From Plenodomus lindquistii (taxonomy: Eukaryota; Ascomycota; Dothideomycetes; Pleosporales; Leptosphaeriaceae): a stretch of 64,000 bases of DNA. The stretch covers positions 5,251,719-5,315,718 of the forward strand of contig JANUWI010000001.1 of NCBI GenBank assembly GCA_025504975.1, given 5' to 3'. A program made the position numbers and the translations under genes. Numbering within the stretch: position 1 is the first letter of the stretch; the number at the start of each line of letters is the position of its first letter. Of the stretch, positions 27,361-39,950 are shown in pieces. The notes under the pieces are model-generated. The model was not told where the DNA came from. It searched no databases and worked only from the letters and a program-made list of their open reading frames with translations.

Positions 27361-29073
27361 GACGCTGTTGAACTCAGTGATGGTCTTGTCCTCGGACATG
27401 TAATTAGCTCCATCGCAGACTAGTCGCGTCTTGAATATCTGCAGTCTAACTGGCGCTCCTGATGGTGTTGACTACGTCTTTAGCAGAGGGTTAGTGGCCT
27501 ACCTAACAACGCAACAACGGTTCCATGTTGGCTCTTCCCTTTCGCCCCATGTAGGAGCTGGCGACGTTTACTCTCGTTGGCCGTGCAATAGGCTGGGAAG
27601 TCGTTGGAGACTTGCGACCTTCTGGTAGCTTTCTTTACACACTTGGTGGTTACGACCGCAACACCCTGTGTTTGGTATACACATTCCCATGTTAGGTACA
27701 GCGCTTGGGACTTCGGTCCTCTGAGTTATTACGCTTGGTGCGTTTGGACATTGCGCTTTCCGCGAGGCTTGGTCTATTTAGTTTTGTCGAATTTTGCGTG
27801 TCTACTAAGCTCGACAAATTTGCTGTACTTGCTAGATTAGTCTGCGGCCGCGGACTTTGAAGGCTTGGTATGGTGATGGTTGACTGGCATGGGGTACGTG
27901 AGTAGGTACACACTTACATTTTCCTGAGGGCTGATTGGTAATTGACTTAGACAACGCTCTCTAGCTGGCTGAGCACTGTCTTGATGATATTGACCGATCA
28001 TTGGGCGTTACATCGGGAGACTTGGTGAGAAGGGTTCTTGTTGCTGGCAGACGTTAACTGTAGTTTGGCTGAGGTCGCGACTTGGCTCACTACGGCAGAC
28101 GGAACCTAGGTCTTGATCCTTGGACCTTTTGTTAAACTTTGTAGTACCCTCCCTTGTGATGAGGCCTTGACAATGCAGAGTCTCTGACAATGCAGAGTTG
28201 GTGGTCCTAGTAGCGGCGCCAGTCGTGAGACATGGGAATAGGGGTTTTAGGTGACTTTAGGTTTGACCATGACTGTTGTGGGCGAGGTGGGGCCCACAGC
28301 TACTTTCTATTAACTTTATTTGAGGGCATTGAGGGATACACTTTTACACTTTGCAACTCTGGGGGTTTGAGGCGGGAAGATCTTGGTTGACTTGATCTGA
28401 AGCATAAAAGCGACAAAATCCCTGTCGCTGCTCCTTTTGGAGTCTCAAAGGGGGATCGGGTGCTGAGGGGAGCGAGCGAAAAAAGCCTAATTGGGGTGGC
28501 CTAGCTAGCTGCTTTTCATGAACGGTGTTAATGTCTAGGTCTGGCTAGGGATTGATGATGACTGTGTACCGCGGACCTCCTGGTAGCTTTCATGCTGTGC
28601 TAGAATTGCCTTATTAGGTGAAACTGGGTGCCTATATAGGTCTTGTTGACAGTGTAGCCTGTGACTGGTTCGCAGACAGCTGTTGAAGGGGCTATTGAAT
28701 ATGACTGTAGTTGTGTAGAGGGGTGTATGAGAAGGTTGAGTGGCGCGAGTAACAACCTCGGATGGGAGACTGCCTTCGCCGGTCCAAACCTTGTATCTAT
28801 ACGTGCGTCTGGCTTTGCTGTAGGCAAGCAGTCTAAGTTGTAAGTCTTTGCACGTAACAGGTTGTTTATTAGGCCGTCGTGATAGTTGTAGCGCTGGGCA
28901 TGGGAGGAGTATACGCGTTGTATGATGCAAAGTCGCGAAAGTAACGCGCTACCTACTGTACTTAGGTACCTGTGCGGTAAATCCTGCTTATGACTTGCTG
29001 CAGACATCGCTAACTGCGTAATACCTACTACAATTTAACTTGTGATATACGTTTACATACGTGTTAATATAAC

Positions 29074-32000
29074 ATGGATTCTTTGCGAACCTGTAACTGG
29101 TGCCATAAAGTCTTCCTTTGTACGAGTGGTTTGTGTAAACACCAGCGAGCCTGCAAGAAGCGGCTATATTCTGCGACACACCCAACCCGTTATCATCTAT
29201 ACAATAGGTCTGACTTGACTGCAAGACACAGCCGCGCGCCTAATGGGCCTTTTCAAACTAGCTAGCAGCAGAACTTCCAGCGAGGGCATATCGGAGTCGC
29301 TGCTAGGTTGTACTCAAAACACCAAATGGCCCCCCCTTGTTCTATTGCTGTGACCTCCTTGCACGAAAACAAACGCTTTACACCAAGCTATAACGAACGC
29401 GAAGACTATACTACAGTGATAGAATTTCTAGGGACAGATACATTGGGGATGTGCGAGGGCAATACTGCTTTACTGGACATTAGTCCTCTTGCAGCTACCC
29501 AGGACGGCACTGACTCTATTAGCTATATAGAAGAGGAGAGTGGTGTAGAAGACAGCCTTTTTACATCCAACTTCAGCGCGGTAAGCTAGGCAAAGACTTG
29601 GCTACAGTCTACTACCTCTTAGTTACACTACGAGACCTTTACCTATAATAGCATTCCTGCTGGGAGTGTTATCCCATCTGCAGCCTGAGCACCGTTTGGG
29701 TATGTAAAGTAGCGTATTATGGAACGTCTGCTAATGGACAAAGGACGCCTGTACTTGCTAGCTTCTAGTCTAACTGCGACTACGCGTTCGCGACATGGCT
29801 GAATCGCATTGGGGCTACGGAGGGCGACGTAAACGACTTTATGAAGGATTCCCGTATGGGACCGATACACGATCTCTTTGGATTCTCAAACGTAAAAGAT
29901 TGGAAGAGCAGACTATCTTCGCTGGACGGCGGTGTGAAGAACGAAGCATGGATACAAGAGACAATTCCTGCAGATATTACAAGGGATACTGAGTCCAAGC
30001 ACTACATACTGTACCAAAACATCATTGAGGTGATAGCTTTCATCTTGGGGCATAGACTGTTTATGTTAGAGATGGTTTATGCTCCTGTACGCACATATAA
30101 TGAGGAGGATACCCTAAGGGTACGCGTATACCACGATATCTACTTAGCTGATTGGTGGTGGGAGACACAGACTAGACTACTACCTGGTAGTACGGTGGTC
30201 CCTGTCATCATATCTGTGGACAAAACCTAGTTATTGTACCATTCTGGCGACGTTGCCGCGTGGCCGGTATATCTCTCTATTGGCAACCTTAGTTGTGAGG
30301 CCTGACGTAGAAGACTTACGCCTGGCACTATCCTTGTAGGATTTGTGCCTATTGTTACTAGCATTAGTAAGAAAAGAGTTTACTAGCATGCAATGGGTTG
30401 TATATTGAAACGTGTGTATCCTATCTATCTGCTATCTTGTTATTGTTTTTACTAGACTCTAGCCCTAGAACACTACTCTGTCTACGGACTTGCCCTGCAT
30501 TGCGCCGACGATCAAAGCTGATACTGCTATCCAATGTTGTCGTGCATTCTCGCAGACTACGAGGAGCAAGTCCTTATATCGGGGGTTAAATCTGGACAGC
30601 ACTGTACTTGGTGTAGCATCCCACCTAGTGATTGAGAGGATCTTTACACAGAACACCCATGGCGTAACAACCTGCAGATGCAGATGCAGCAAGAACTACA
30701 AATGCGTGAGAATATACCAATGGGTGATCCAAGCTGGGTGCACCTGGGGGTTTGCTTTGCCTGGAAACACGCTGGGTTTAATGTATACCGGGGAATGCTA
30801 ACTGATGTACTTCATTTACTTCTTAAAGGTCTCCTGCAGCACACACTAAGCTGGATTGAGGAGCTTCTTAGAGAGAAGGTCTTTAGGCAAGGGCGAGCAA
30901 AGGACAATACTTATGTTTGAGAAGCGTTAGGACTAGAACAGCTAGATGAACGCTTCTGACAGCTACTACATTGGACGGGCAACGACGCAATACTGAGTTA
31001 CAGTGAATGGAAACAGTGGACCGGAAAAGAGCAAAAGGTTATCGCCTGACAGCTTGTGGCAGTCGTGTCCCCTCTGTTGTACTTGTGTGCTCCTTATGCT
31101 ATACAGTTCATCCGCGCTGTATGTGATCTTGTAGCTATTGCGTTCTACTGACACTACGACACTACTACCTTTGATTACATGCAGAGCGCTATTGACCGAA
31201 TAGACGCATACAAAGAGGAATTCCGCTTGTACCGCTCAAATAAGCACTTCTGTTTCCCGAAATGGCACGCCCTGTCCTACATAATCAGCGACATTAAGTA
31301 TTTTGGGTCGTTGGACGGACTGGACACTGGGACCAACGGAGAGGCGTTTCATAGTGACATGATCAAACAGTTCTATTGAATGACAAACCGTTATTACTTT
31401 CTACAACAGATCTGTATTTACAACTCAAGGCGCACTACCCTCCTTGCCCTTGAGCACGAGCAGATGCATGCGGACAGTAGCCTGCGGACCTAAGTGGATC
31501 GCGACATGGAAGTTCATACGGTTGGGGTCGCCGCTCTAGTAATGATATCTAAGCTTGGGTGGTCTATTACGCCTACTTCTGACTACACAAAGACCACAAC
31601 TGTTGGTGAAGTGGCAGATTATCTGTCTCATCTAGACTTCCTGGCGGCAGTCGCCACTCACGTTACAGTCTAACGGATGAGGCGCGACCGCATACTGATT
31701 ACAGACGAAGATGAAGACAAACGAGAGACGGATAACACGTGGGTACGGAGTATAAGGATACAGATTAGTCAATCTATTACATGCTAGGTAGGCACAGGCA
31801 AGAGCGTGGATGATCTAGATGCTAGGGAAAAACTTGTGGTCCGTTGTTTAACCAATTACTGCGCGTCTAGAAGAGAACAGAAGGACTTTATCTGGGTTTA
31901 AGAGTACACGAAGCCGGACAACGAAGATAACCGCCTCGCATTTGGCCGCCTACTAGGCCAAGTTCATCTGGTTTTTACGCTACTAGAAGAGAAGGACACC

Positions 32001-32351
32001 ACAAAGGCACTAAGAAAGCAGTACTAATGCGCTTTTGTAGAGACTATGCAGTTTAACAACAAGGCTGCATTTGACAAAGTCAATAGCATGATGACGGTTC
32101 GCCGCTGACCTTGTAATACCGCGGTACATCCACGCAAGCTTGGGGCCTTCCGAGTGTACGATGTAGCGTCTGTCTTGCGGCCTGTAAACCTCGTACCGAA
32201 AGAACTACCCTGTAAAGGCGAAGATAGAGATGTAACTTACTTGGTGAATAATTACATAGACTGGGACGAATATAACACTTGGTATTCCCTAAACTTTGTG
32301 AGAGAGTGGAGGAGTATGATGCAAGCGTACAAGAAGAAAAGGCGGGTGTAG
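29074..32351 (+). pseudogene. Plavaka-like (CACTA superfamily) transposase pseudogene
   Basis: The frame opens with ATG and a C2H2-type finger (CNWCHKVF...LCKHQRACKK), as in Plavaka transposases. After stops and a frame change, 29841-30230 reads ...WWWETQTRLLPGSTVVPVIISVDKT and, past a TAG, LLYHSGDVAAWPVYLSIGNL. This is the 'S-DKT-L...W-VY-TIGN' block of this family. From 30678 to 32351 one frame is kept for about 558 codons with no frameshift but about eleven stops. It includes MLTDVLHLLLKGLLQHTLSW (family D-LH---KG block) and FPKWHALSYIISDIKYFGSLDG (family C-terminal block K-H----I---GS-DG). Several stops are TGA where Arg is expected, consistent with CGA->TGA decay. Terminal inverted repeats were not found. 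Confidence 0.7.
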
Positions 32352-34399
32352 AATAGATTGAATAATGTATTATCTATTTGTTATAGAAGCGTATTCTATG
32401 TATAGTTCATACTGCTAGTAATAGTGTACATGCGTTGTGGTATATGTGAAGTTTAAGTGAAGCTGAACGTATATTTGCACGAGAACTCAAATATATAAAA
32501 CAGCATTAAAATTTCTGTTATACACCTAGTAACTATAACAGTGTGATATTAGATAGAACTATTTACTAGACTCTGAACTATATAATTCTATGCTACTTGT
32601 GCGTATTAAAAGCGTATCTGGATAGGTATTATCCAAATTGTTGTTAGCTGTAGGTGTAAAAATAGCTACGTTAGGCGCTAAGCATCTTGCATATACGGTA
32701 CTGGATAAATTCGCTACATGTATTCTACTACTCTACACCTCCTCATGCTACGTTAAACATGTTAAATTCACGAACCCGTCTGTGCAGCTTGCTTAATATA
32801 TCCTAGGACGAGTACTACCGCATATACTGTGGTCTTGAAGACGCGATGCTATCGCGGGGTCTTCTCGGCTACAGTTTAAAGACGCGTTCTGCACGAGATA
32901 GACTACTATAACTGGGTCCTACAGTTATGTCTAGATACAGCAGTAGTTACGCTGCCCTTAATAGTACTTAACAACGCGAGGTTGTTATGCTCATAGCGAG
33001 GCGCTGTAACTATAACGCGACGCGTCGAAGTTGAATGTGAACACCCGCATCCCCCCCTACCCCCCCCCAACGCGATACTCAAGCATGCAGCGCGACCGCG
33101 TCTACAATACTACATACCTTGATGCGGATATCTATAACGATACTCGTATATAACACGGGGCGTATAGCATCTATTCTTATCTGTAGTAAGGATTTGCTTT
33201 ATAGCTCCGCTACAGAAGACACCGCGCTGGTGGACGACATGGAATACAATAAGTTTGTGGCAGCAATCTGTTAAGACTTGCTATTCAACCCAGCGGCAGA
33301 TATCTTGTCTTACTACGTTAAGCGAGACGACTAATGGGCTTAGATAAAGGTTAACGCTGCGTCCCAATGGCACGGTGCTATTGCAGACTCTTTTGCTAAC
33401 AAAGAGACTTGACCTGTATTTGTTATAGAGAGAAGAGCCTAGGTACGCATAAAGTCTATTTGTTGCAGCAAATATCCTGTGCTGACATGTAGTGACGGAG
33501 AGCAACGCCAAGTAACAGTCAGATTTAGCATGGCGTGAATCAAATAACAACCCTTTCTCGGCCCCTGAGCATTTTGTGTACCTGTCCTCCTTTAGTCCCC
33601 ATTAACTACACTGAGTCTTAGCGAACACCCACTATCTATCTGGGATATGTACAATGCCTTTCCATTACCTACTCTTAGTCTATATAGAAGTCTAATAAAG
33701 CTTAGGGAGAGTGTGCCGTTGCGTCGCGAGACGCGTGCTAGTTAGCACGCTCAAGACACGCGTAACAATTGAACTGCACTCGACGCCCGTAACCAACGTA
33801 CACAACGACGGGATGTACAATTAGCTTAAAATAGGACTACAAACACTGTATGTACACGACTGCTACATTAGGGCACGCTTTACATGCTAACTATGATTTA
33901 CTAGGTAAGGTTAGGTTTAAGACTATAACTAATATCTAGCTAACTGTCTTATATATACTCTAACTCTAAGGATATTAACTAGAGTTATGGGACGCTATAC
34001 ACTACTAGCATGTCTGTTCTACTGCTACTACTACTACTACCCTTAGACTTGAGTTTGCAACGCAGTGAGTCTATGCGGTCTACTGCTAACTATGAGCTAG
34101 ACTACTCTAATGACTTTAAGGATCTAGTAAGTACTATTTTATCTAAGCGCACTCTGACATAAGACAAGATTTGGTGATAACGTCTGTGAAGGTCTAGAGT
34201 AATGGGGAGCCTGAGCAGGTTATGCTGTCTACCCGCAGTACACACCCTAGTACTAAACGTGTGCGGGAGATAGATAGAGCATCTACGCCTAGTGCACTCA
34301 AGCGAGTGCGATCGAATAGGGATATAGGTATGTATCTACAGTAACACGTTTTAGTACTTGTATACTAATGTTTGTGTAGCTTTAAGCTCTTCCCCCTTA

Positions 34400-35125
34400 C
34401 AAGACACCCGTTCTAAGCGCGAGGCGTTAAACACTAGGTCTGACCAGGCAATTTAGGTATAGGGACTTAAGGGACGAGGAACCAAACATTTACAGTCTAA
34501 GGAGGGTGAGACAATAAGGCGTGCGATAAAGCTCTTGTTATGTGCTATGTTTGCAGAGGACAACGTAAGCCATACCTATACGGTAACCCCATGGATGGAC
34601 TCTTGCAAGAGTGAGTTTAAGGCGCTCTTGTTAGATAAGTGGATGGCAGCAACATTTAAGACGGGGATACTACAACGAAACCCACACGAAGACTCCGCGA
34701 GAGAAGTGCGTACCCCTACTTATATTAGATATGACTAATAACCTTAGATACACGACGCTCTAACTAGCTTCTGTTATTACATAATAAACGCGGCTTACTC
34801 TGTAGTAGAGCGCTAGTACGGCCTTTATGCTGGTGCAACAGCATCTGTATTACTAGCTGAACTACGCAAAGGGTTTAAATTCATCTACAGTGACCTGACT
34901 GACCGCAGCACCCTATTTGAGCATTGAGCGATAGCTGAGATGTTTGCTAAGACTTGGTATCTACCCACGTCAAAGTGGGGGCTGGCGGCAAGGGACGGCG
35001 CTGTAAGGTGGTTTAACATACCTAGTGCAACATTAATAGCTTTTATAGTGGCAGCTCTAGACTTTGCTATTAGCTGTTGGAGTAAAGACATGGTTAAATT
35101 GTCGGCTACAGCGGACTTTGCTTGA
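34400..35125 (+). pseudogene. Decayed gene, possibly DUF6532-like
   Basis: One frame stays recognisable through several stops. 34535-34738 contains HTYTVTPWMDSCKSEFKALL. Near 34775-35125 it reads YYIINAAYSVVER, LRKGFKFIYSDLTD, and MFAKTWYLPTSKWGLAARDG followed by RWFNIPSATLIAFIVAALDF. The 'F-------W----------F--IP-A-LAF-A-ALDFAI--W' pattern resembles the fungal domain DUF6532, whose function is unknown. The resemblance is by eye only. Stops at about 34736, 34816 and 34926 make it a pseudogene. Confidence 0.35.
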
Positions 35126-35205
35126 CTAGTTGGTAGGTCACAGGCTGGTTACCTGAACAATGCTAACATTCTGTAGGGCCTTTTACGTTAGCCTAGTCAT
35201 TTTGG

Positions 35206-35547
35206 TTGAAAAAGGGCATGGTATGGAGGGCTAACAAATGGCTAGTGATTAAAGGACTGATGGAGGATTACTTAACTACTAGGCTAGGAGGTGTAGCGGT
35301 GGATGAGATTGAGTTAGACGGTGAACCTGACGGCACAGAAGCTGATAAACTTGCAAGGTTACCTCTAGAGCAACGTGCCGCAGTGGAGAAGATGATGGCG
35401 GAGCAGAAGGAGGCAGAGGCAACTCTCATGGGGTCCTACTGGCAAGGCGAGCTTCCTAAAGCTAACCCTCATCTTCGATCAAGCCCGCCAATCTTCTTAG
35501 ATAACCTTGACCTAGCTCTAGGGGAGTTGAGCCTGCTGATGGAGTAG
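35206..35547 (+). CDS. Hypothetical 113-codon reading frame, Glu-rich
   Basis: Open for 113 codons, in another frame from the decayed gene just upstream. The product is acidic in the middle (DEIELDGEPDGTEADKLARL) with a predicted helix (RAAVEKMMAEQKEAEATLMG) and ends LALGELSLLME. The first in-frame ATG is at 35218. Codon choice looks like real coding sequence, but it may be the C-terminal exon of the broken gene at 34400-35125 after a frameshift. No family recognised. Confidence 0.35.
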   Translation: MKKGMVWRANKWLVIKGLMEDYLTTRLGGVAVDEIELDGEPDGTEADKLARLPLEQRAAVEKMMAEQKEAEATLMGSYWQGELPKANPHLRSSPPIFLDNLDLALGELSLLME

Positions 35548-36059
35548 CTAATGTGGGACAATGAGTGCTACTATAAGCGCTTTCTACATTTAGGCTACGT
35601 TGTAGATGTAATACTATATACTACTACCTGTACTGAATTACGACGCTTAATTGATGCTATTACTCGCCTGCTGCTATGATGGGGTTCCCTGATGCTACAC
35701 ACGGTGGTACTGTCTCTCTCTTATCCGCAGTGTTACCTATGCAAGACTTGTGAGAGACGTGTCTAACTGATGGCGTAGTGGTTGCTATGACTGAGGTCTG
35801 TACTTTAAGTAATGTAGCTAATATACGCGGAATGAGCAAAGCTGCGTGTGTGAGTGATGTGAAGAGACCTAAAGGGGTAAGTAGCGCTTCTGACCATCCT
35901 TAAAGTCGCGGTATTGAGTGATGTACGTTAACCCCTTTAGTGCACTAGGGTTGCTAGGTTCTTTTGCTGGGCGCACGCGATCTGTGAGCCTAGAGTTTAA
36001 TAACTTACAGTAGTGGTTCACAGCAGTGTGATATGCTTTGTGAGCGTATTGTGAGTATC

Positions 36060-36125
36060 GTGCGTAGCGAGTGTGGTGCGGGTGGTACGGGTGGTGTAAG
36101 TGGTGCCTGCAGTACCTGTGGTGAT
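36060..36125 (+). repeat. Short GTGG-rich imperfect repeat
   Basis: GTGGTGCGGGTGGTACGGG and similar words repeat about every 9-12 bp. The His-rich minus-strand frame 35869-36147 is its by-product. Confidence 0.5.
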
Positions 36126-37440
36126 TTAGGTGTTTTACGTTGCCCACCCCCTCTAACCTACTACTGCTAGGGATACCTGGCGCGTATATGATATACGTGT
36201 CTTTACTTGCTATACTAGACGTGTTTTACCAGTCCCTTAGCTATCGCATACGTGAAAAAAGGCCTTGTGGGGTAAAAGTGGTAAATTGGTAACTCGCGTT
36301 ACTAACTGCCTAGTTACTAGTATTCTACGTGACTGACGCTAGCAAGCACACAGTAGAATTTCCTGACGAAATAAAATTATATAGTAAAGTTATAGTTAAT
36401 ATACATTATAGCATTTTATATAAATTATTTTAGTTAAGTATAAATATTACTAAAGCTCTAGTTATTATAAGCTTATTTTTATTTATATAGAAAGCTGCCG
36501 CTCTAAAGCTTTTCTATAATATAATTAAATAACTCTAAAAATATCTAGGTATAGAAGCTAATACCTATACTAATTACCTTACGCCTAGTAATACTACGTG
36601 TAATATTAAAAACTAAACTAATAATAACTATATACTAGGTACTAGCTACTCTATATAGAGAGATATTATTATTAAAAAAGTATATAAATAGAATACTAAA
36701 ACTAGTAAAATAGGTATAAACTACTTTAATATTACTATTAAAAAATATATTCTAATTTTAGATGTAGGTATAAATCTAAAGTATAAAAAAAACTAGCTTT
36801 ATATTAGATTTTTTAGTAGTAGACCCCTTTGTAGTTTACCTATCTCTAATATTATTTTTAATAGTAGTTTTTTTATTAGAGGATCTAGTATATTTAAATA
36901 GCGCAATAATATATTATACTTTATCTAGGTAAACTTTTACTAGATTATAGTTTTATACTAAAATAGACTTGCTAATAGTATAAATATTATATAAAATAGA
37001 GCTAGTTATACAATTATTTAATAGAGTTAGACGCTTAAGTTTACTAACGTATATTTTAATAATACTATAGAAGATCTCTATAGGCAAGTTTTTAAAGTAG
37101 TTAATAATACCTCTAATATTTATAGAAAGTACTATTCTAATTAAGTATACTATTAGATTATAGCTAATCTAGAATAGATAATAGTAGAAAAGAAATACAA
37201 AAAAGAGAAAAAGAAAGTAGAGAAAAAAAAAAGAAAAAAAAAAGAAAAAAAAGGGGTAAAGGATAATATATTAATAGACCTACTATAATTATTAGAATTT
37301 ACGCACGTGCTACTACACAGGTAAAGTAGAAAGTAAAAGCAGATATAAATAAAAAAGTAAAGATAAAAAAGAGTAGATACTATATAAGTAAAGTAATAGA
37401 AAATAAAGTAACTTATACTATATATAAAAGGAGATTATAC

Positions 37441-37478
37441 TAGAAGTTTTAAAGATTACATTTTTTAAAAGCCTATTA
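37441..37478. repeat. 35-bp palindromic repeat, copy g
   Basis: A degenerate 38-bp copy (TAGAAGTTTTAAAGATTACA ... AAAAGCCTATTA), oriented like copies b and e. It shows the family is present on both sides of the GC-normal island. Confidence 0.4.
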
Positions 37479-37603
37479 ATAAGTTAATATAAATTTATAT
37501 TACAATTAATATATATTAGACCTTTCTAGAATACAATTCTCTATACTTCTATATATTACTTTATTATTATTAGAGGTATAAATAATATTTTATAATATAC
37601 TTT

Positions 37604-37800
37604 ATTTTTTATTTACTTTTATCTATTTACTTTTACCTATTTACTTTTACCTACTTACTTTTACCTATTTACTTTTACCTACTTACTTTTATTTATTTAC
37701 TTTTATCTATTTACTTTTACCTATTTACTTTTATTTATTTACTTTTACCTACTTACTTTTATTTACTTTTACTTACTTATCTTTACCTACTTATATAGAT
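37604..37800. repeat. 14-bp pyrimidine-rich minisatellite
   Basis: The unit ACTTTTACCTATTT and variants with CTACTT recur with a mostly 14-bp step for about 14 copies, giving a strong strand bias (C/T on plus). It is followed by T/C-rich sequence to about 37880. Confidence 0.8.
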
Positions 37801-39459
37801 ATCTATACTCTTCTTTTTTTTTCTTTTTTTTTCTACTTTCTACTTTCTTTTTACTTTCTATTTTTTTTCTATTATTCTTCTCTATCTAAACATAACGTAC
37901 TATCTAGGACGCTATTTATAATAAAACTTCTAAAGTTAGTTACTACTAATAGAAGAATATTAACTTTAATACTGCATCTAATAAATATGCCTCTAGAATT
38001 AACTAATAATATTTTTAAAGCTTTATTTAATAATTTTACTAACGCTACTATTCTATTTAATAAAAGCACTAAGTCTATATTATATATTAAATCTAATCTA
38101 GCTTAAAATATTATCTACTAGAAGCTTTAATTTATATAGGTATATTACGCGTTATTTTCTAACTTTTATATAAAAAGGTATACTAAAGTCTAGTACACTA
38201 CTATAAAGTTTTTTTTTTTTACGCTGTCTACTAAACTTAAACTTTAAAAAGCCTAATATAATAATAATTTAACTAAAACTAGCATCTCTATATACGTGTT
38301 TTATAAAAGCGCTTAGATATATAAATTCTAGATTATTTTTAAAAGTAATAATAAAAAAGCCTATTTTATTATAACTACCTAGATTACTTTTTTATTAGCT
38401 TTAATCTATAATGTTAGTAGAGTTAGAGACACTTATAAATATAAGCGCTTAGCTTTTAAATTTAATATTAGTTATTTTAATAATATCTATAAAAATATTC
38501 GCGTATAGCTCTAATTAGATTATCTCTACTTTAACTAAGGTATATATATTCTAGTATGTTAGTATCTAGTATATAGAATTAATATTAAAACTTTTATAGT
38601 ATAAGTAGTTTAAAGCCTATACTTCTCTAATAAAGTACGCTTTAAAATTAAAATGCCTAGCTTCTAGATATTAATAAGTACCTATTTTTATTTATTTACC
38701 TATAATATATATATACTCTTTAACTTTATAGAGATTAATATACGTATTATCCTTTTTATTCTATCTACTAGTTTCTATAACTAGGTATAGTAGATCTATA
38801 GAGCTAGAGGTGTAGCTATAAATTCTATTAATATCTATTTACTAGCTATTTCTAGTTAGCTAAAAGTTTTTAAAAATAACATTATTAGCTATTATAGAGG
38901 TAAAAAAAGAAACTAAACTAAATAGATATATAAATTAGACTAGAAAAATAGTAATAGCGTAGTAAATAAAAGTAATAAAAATATAAAAAATAATAGTTAA
39001 AAAAAAGAATAGTTAGAGTATAGTATACTGTTATACATATACTAAAAGGATATAAATAAAAGAATCTTTAGAGGTACTTAGGCCTTTTTTTAATATAAAA
39101 AAAAAAGAAAGTAGATAGTATTATAAACTACTATTAAAAGGAATAAGAATTATAACTTTATTACTACTTTATTCTTTTTCTTTCTCTCTACCTATTTTAT
39201 TTTAAACGTAGAACTCTAAATGCTAATTATTAGAAAGATTTTCTTTTTTTATAAAATACTAAAGGATACTAGAAATAATACTAGTATTTAATTTAGATTT
39301 AAGTTTTTACTAGTCTATAATAGGTAGTAATACTAGTAAAATTATAACTAATAATACTTCTAATAAAAAATAATATTAGTAAAAGTTTTTTTTATAATAT
39401 ATTCTACTATTTAATCTAATAATCTAGTAAACCTAATAGTTTTCTTTACTATTATAAAT

Positions 39460-39950
39460 TATTAGATATTTAGTATAATTAAAAGTATATAAAATATTAA
39501 TAATTTTTAAAATAATTAAAATAATAAGTTATATTTCTACTAAATATAGCTTAGAATACTAGTTTTACTCTAGAGATTATAAAATACGCTAGTATACTTT
39601 ATTCGCTACTTTTCTATTAGATATAAAAAGTAATAACTATTTAGAAGCTAAAGGCTTTATTTTTCTAGTTTAAACTATAATTACTCTATTAATTTAATAT
39701 ACTTTTATTAGCCTAAAGGCTATTACTAGCTATATTTCTTTTTTATAAACTTATTAAAAACTTATCTAGTTACTACTAGATTTTTTTAATTAAAATTTTA
39801 TGAATTAGTTTTAAAAGCTTTTAAGTATTAATAAGTCTAAATTAATTAAAAATATTTTATTATAACTTTTTTATAAAACTTCTATAAAACTATATATTTT
39901 AATTTCTAATTATAGTATATATAATATTTTTATTAATAATTAATATACTT
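39460..39950 (-). mobile_element. Copia LTR and adjoining internal relic
   Basis: 39460-39699 aligns by eye to the 187-bp LTR at 15502, from TATTAGAT to TTTAATA, with a ~50-bp insertion. The adjoining TACTTTTATTAGCC...GGCTATTACTAGCT matches the sequence beside that LTR (TACCCCTTTTAGCC...AGCTATTACTAGCT). It is thus a more degraded member of the same minus-strand family. Similarity fades after about 39950 and no partner LTR was found; the satellite at 41580 may have displaced it. Confidence 0.6.

Larger units (their letters stand above)
23461..36370. other. Island of ordinary base composition between RIP blocks
   Basis: Composition changes abruptly at about 23465 and 36365. Inside, CpA and TpG are frequent again. 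No intact gene longer than about 110 codons is present. The contents are decayed coding sequence, minisatellites, SINE-like modules and a broken transposase. The island therefore escaped RIP, either because it was single copy or because it arrived after RIP acted on its surroundings. Stretches 23461-24030, 26321-26685, 27361-29073, 32352-34380 and 35548-36050 hold no feature I can name; 33035-33070 contains a short C-rich tract. Confidence 0.7.

Noticed and set aside
26686..27413. Overlapping Pro/Ala-, Gln- and Ser-rich frames on both strands
   Set aside because: All arise from the 25-bp and 42-bp minisatellites; none has flanking gene structure.
35869..36147. His/Tyr-rich 92-codon minus-strand frame
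   Set aside because: Explained by the GTGG-type simple repeat; no support as a metal-binding protein.
37872..38069. 65-codon minus-strand frame in the AT-rich block
   Set aside because: Isolated short frame in RIP-altered DNA, with no splice signals or neighbours.
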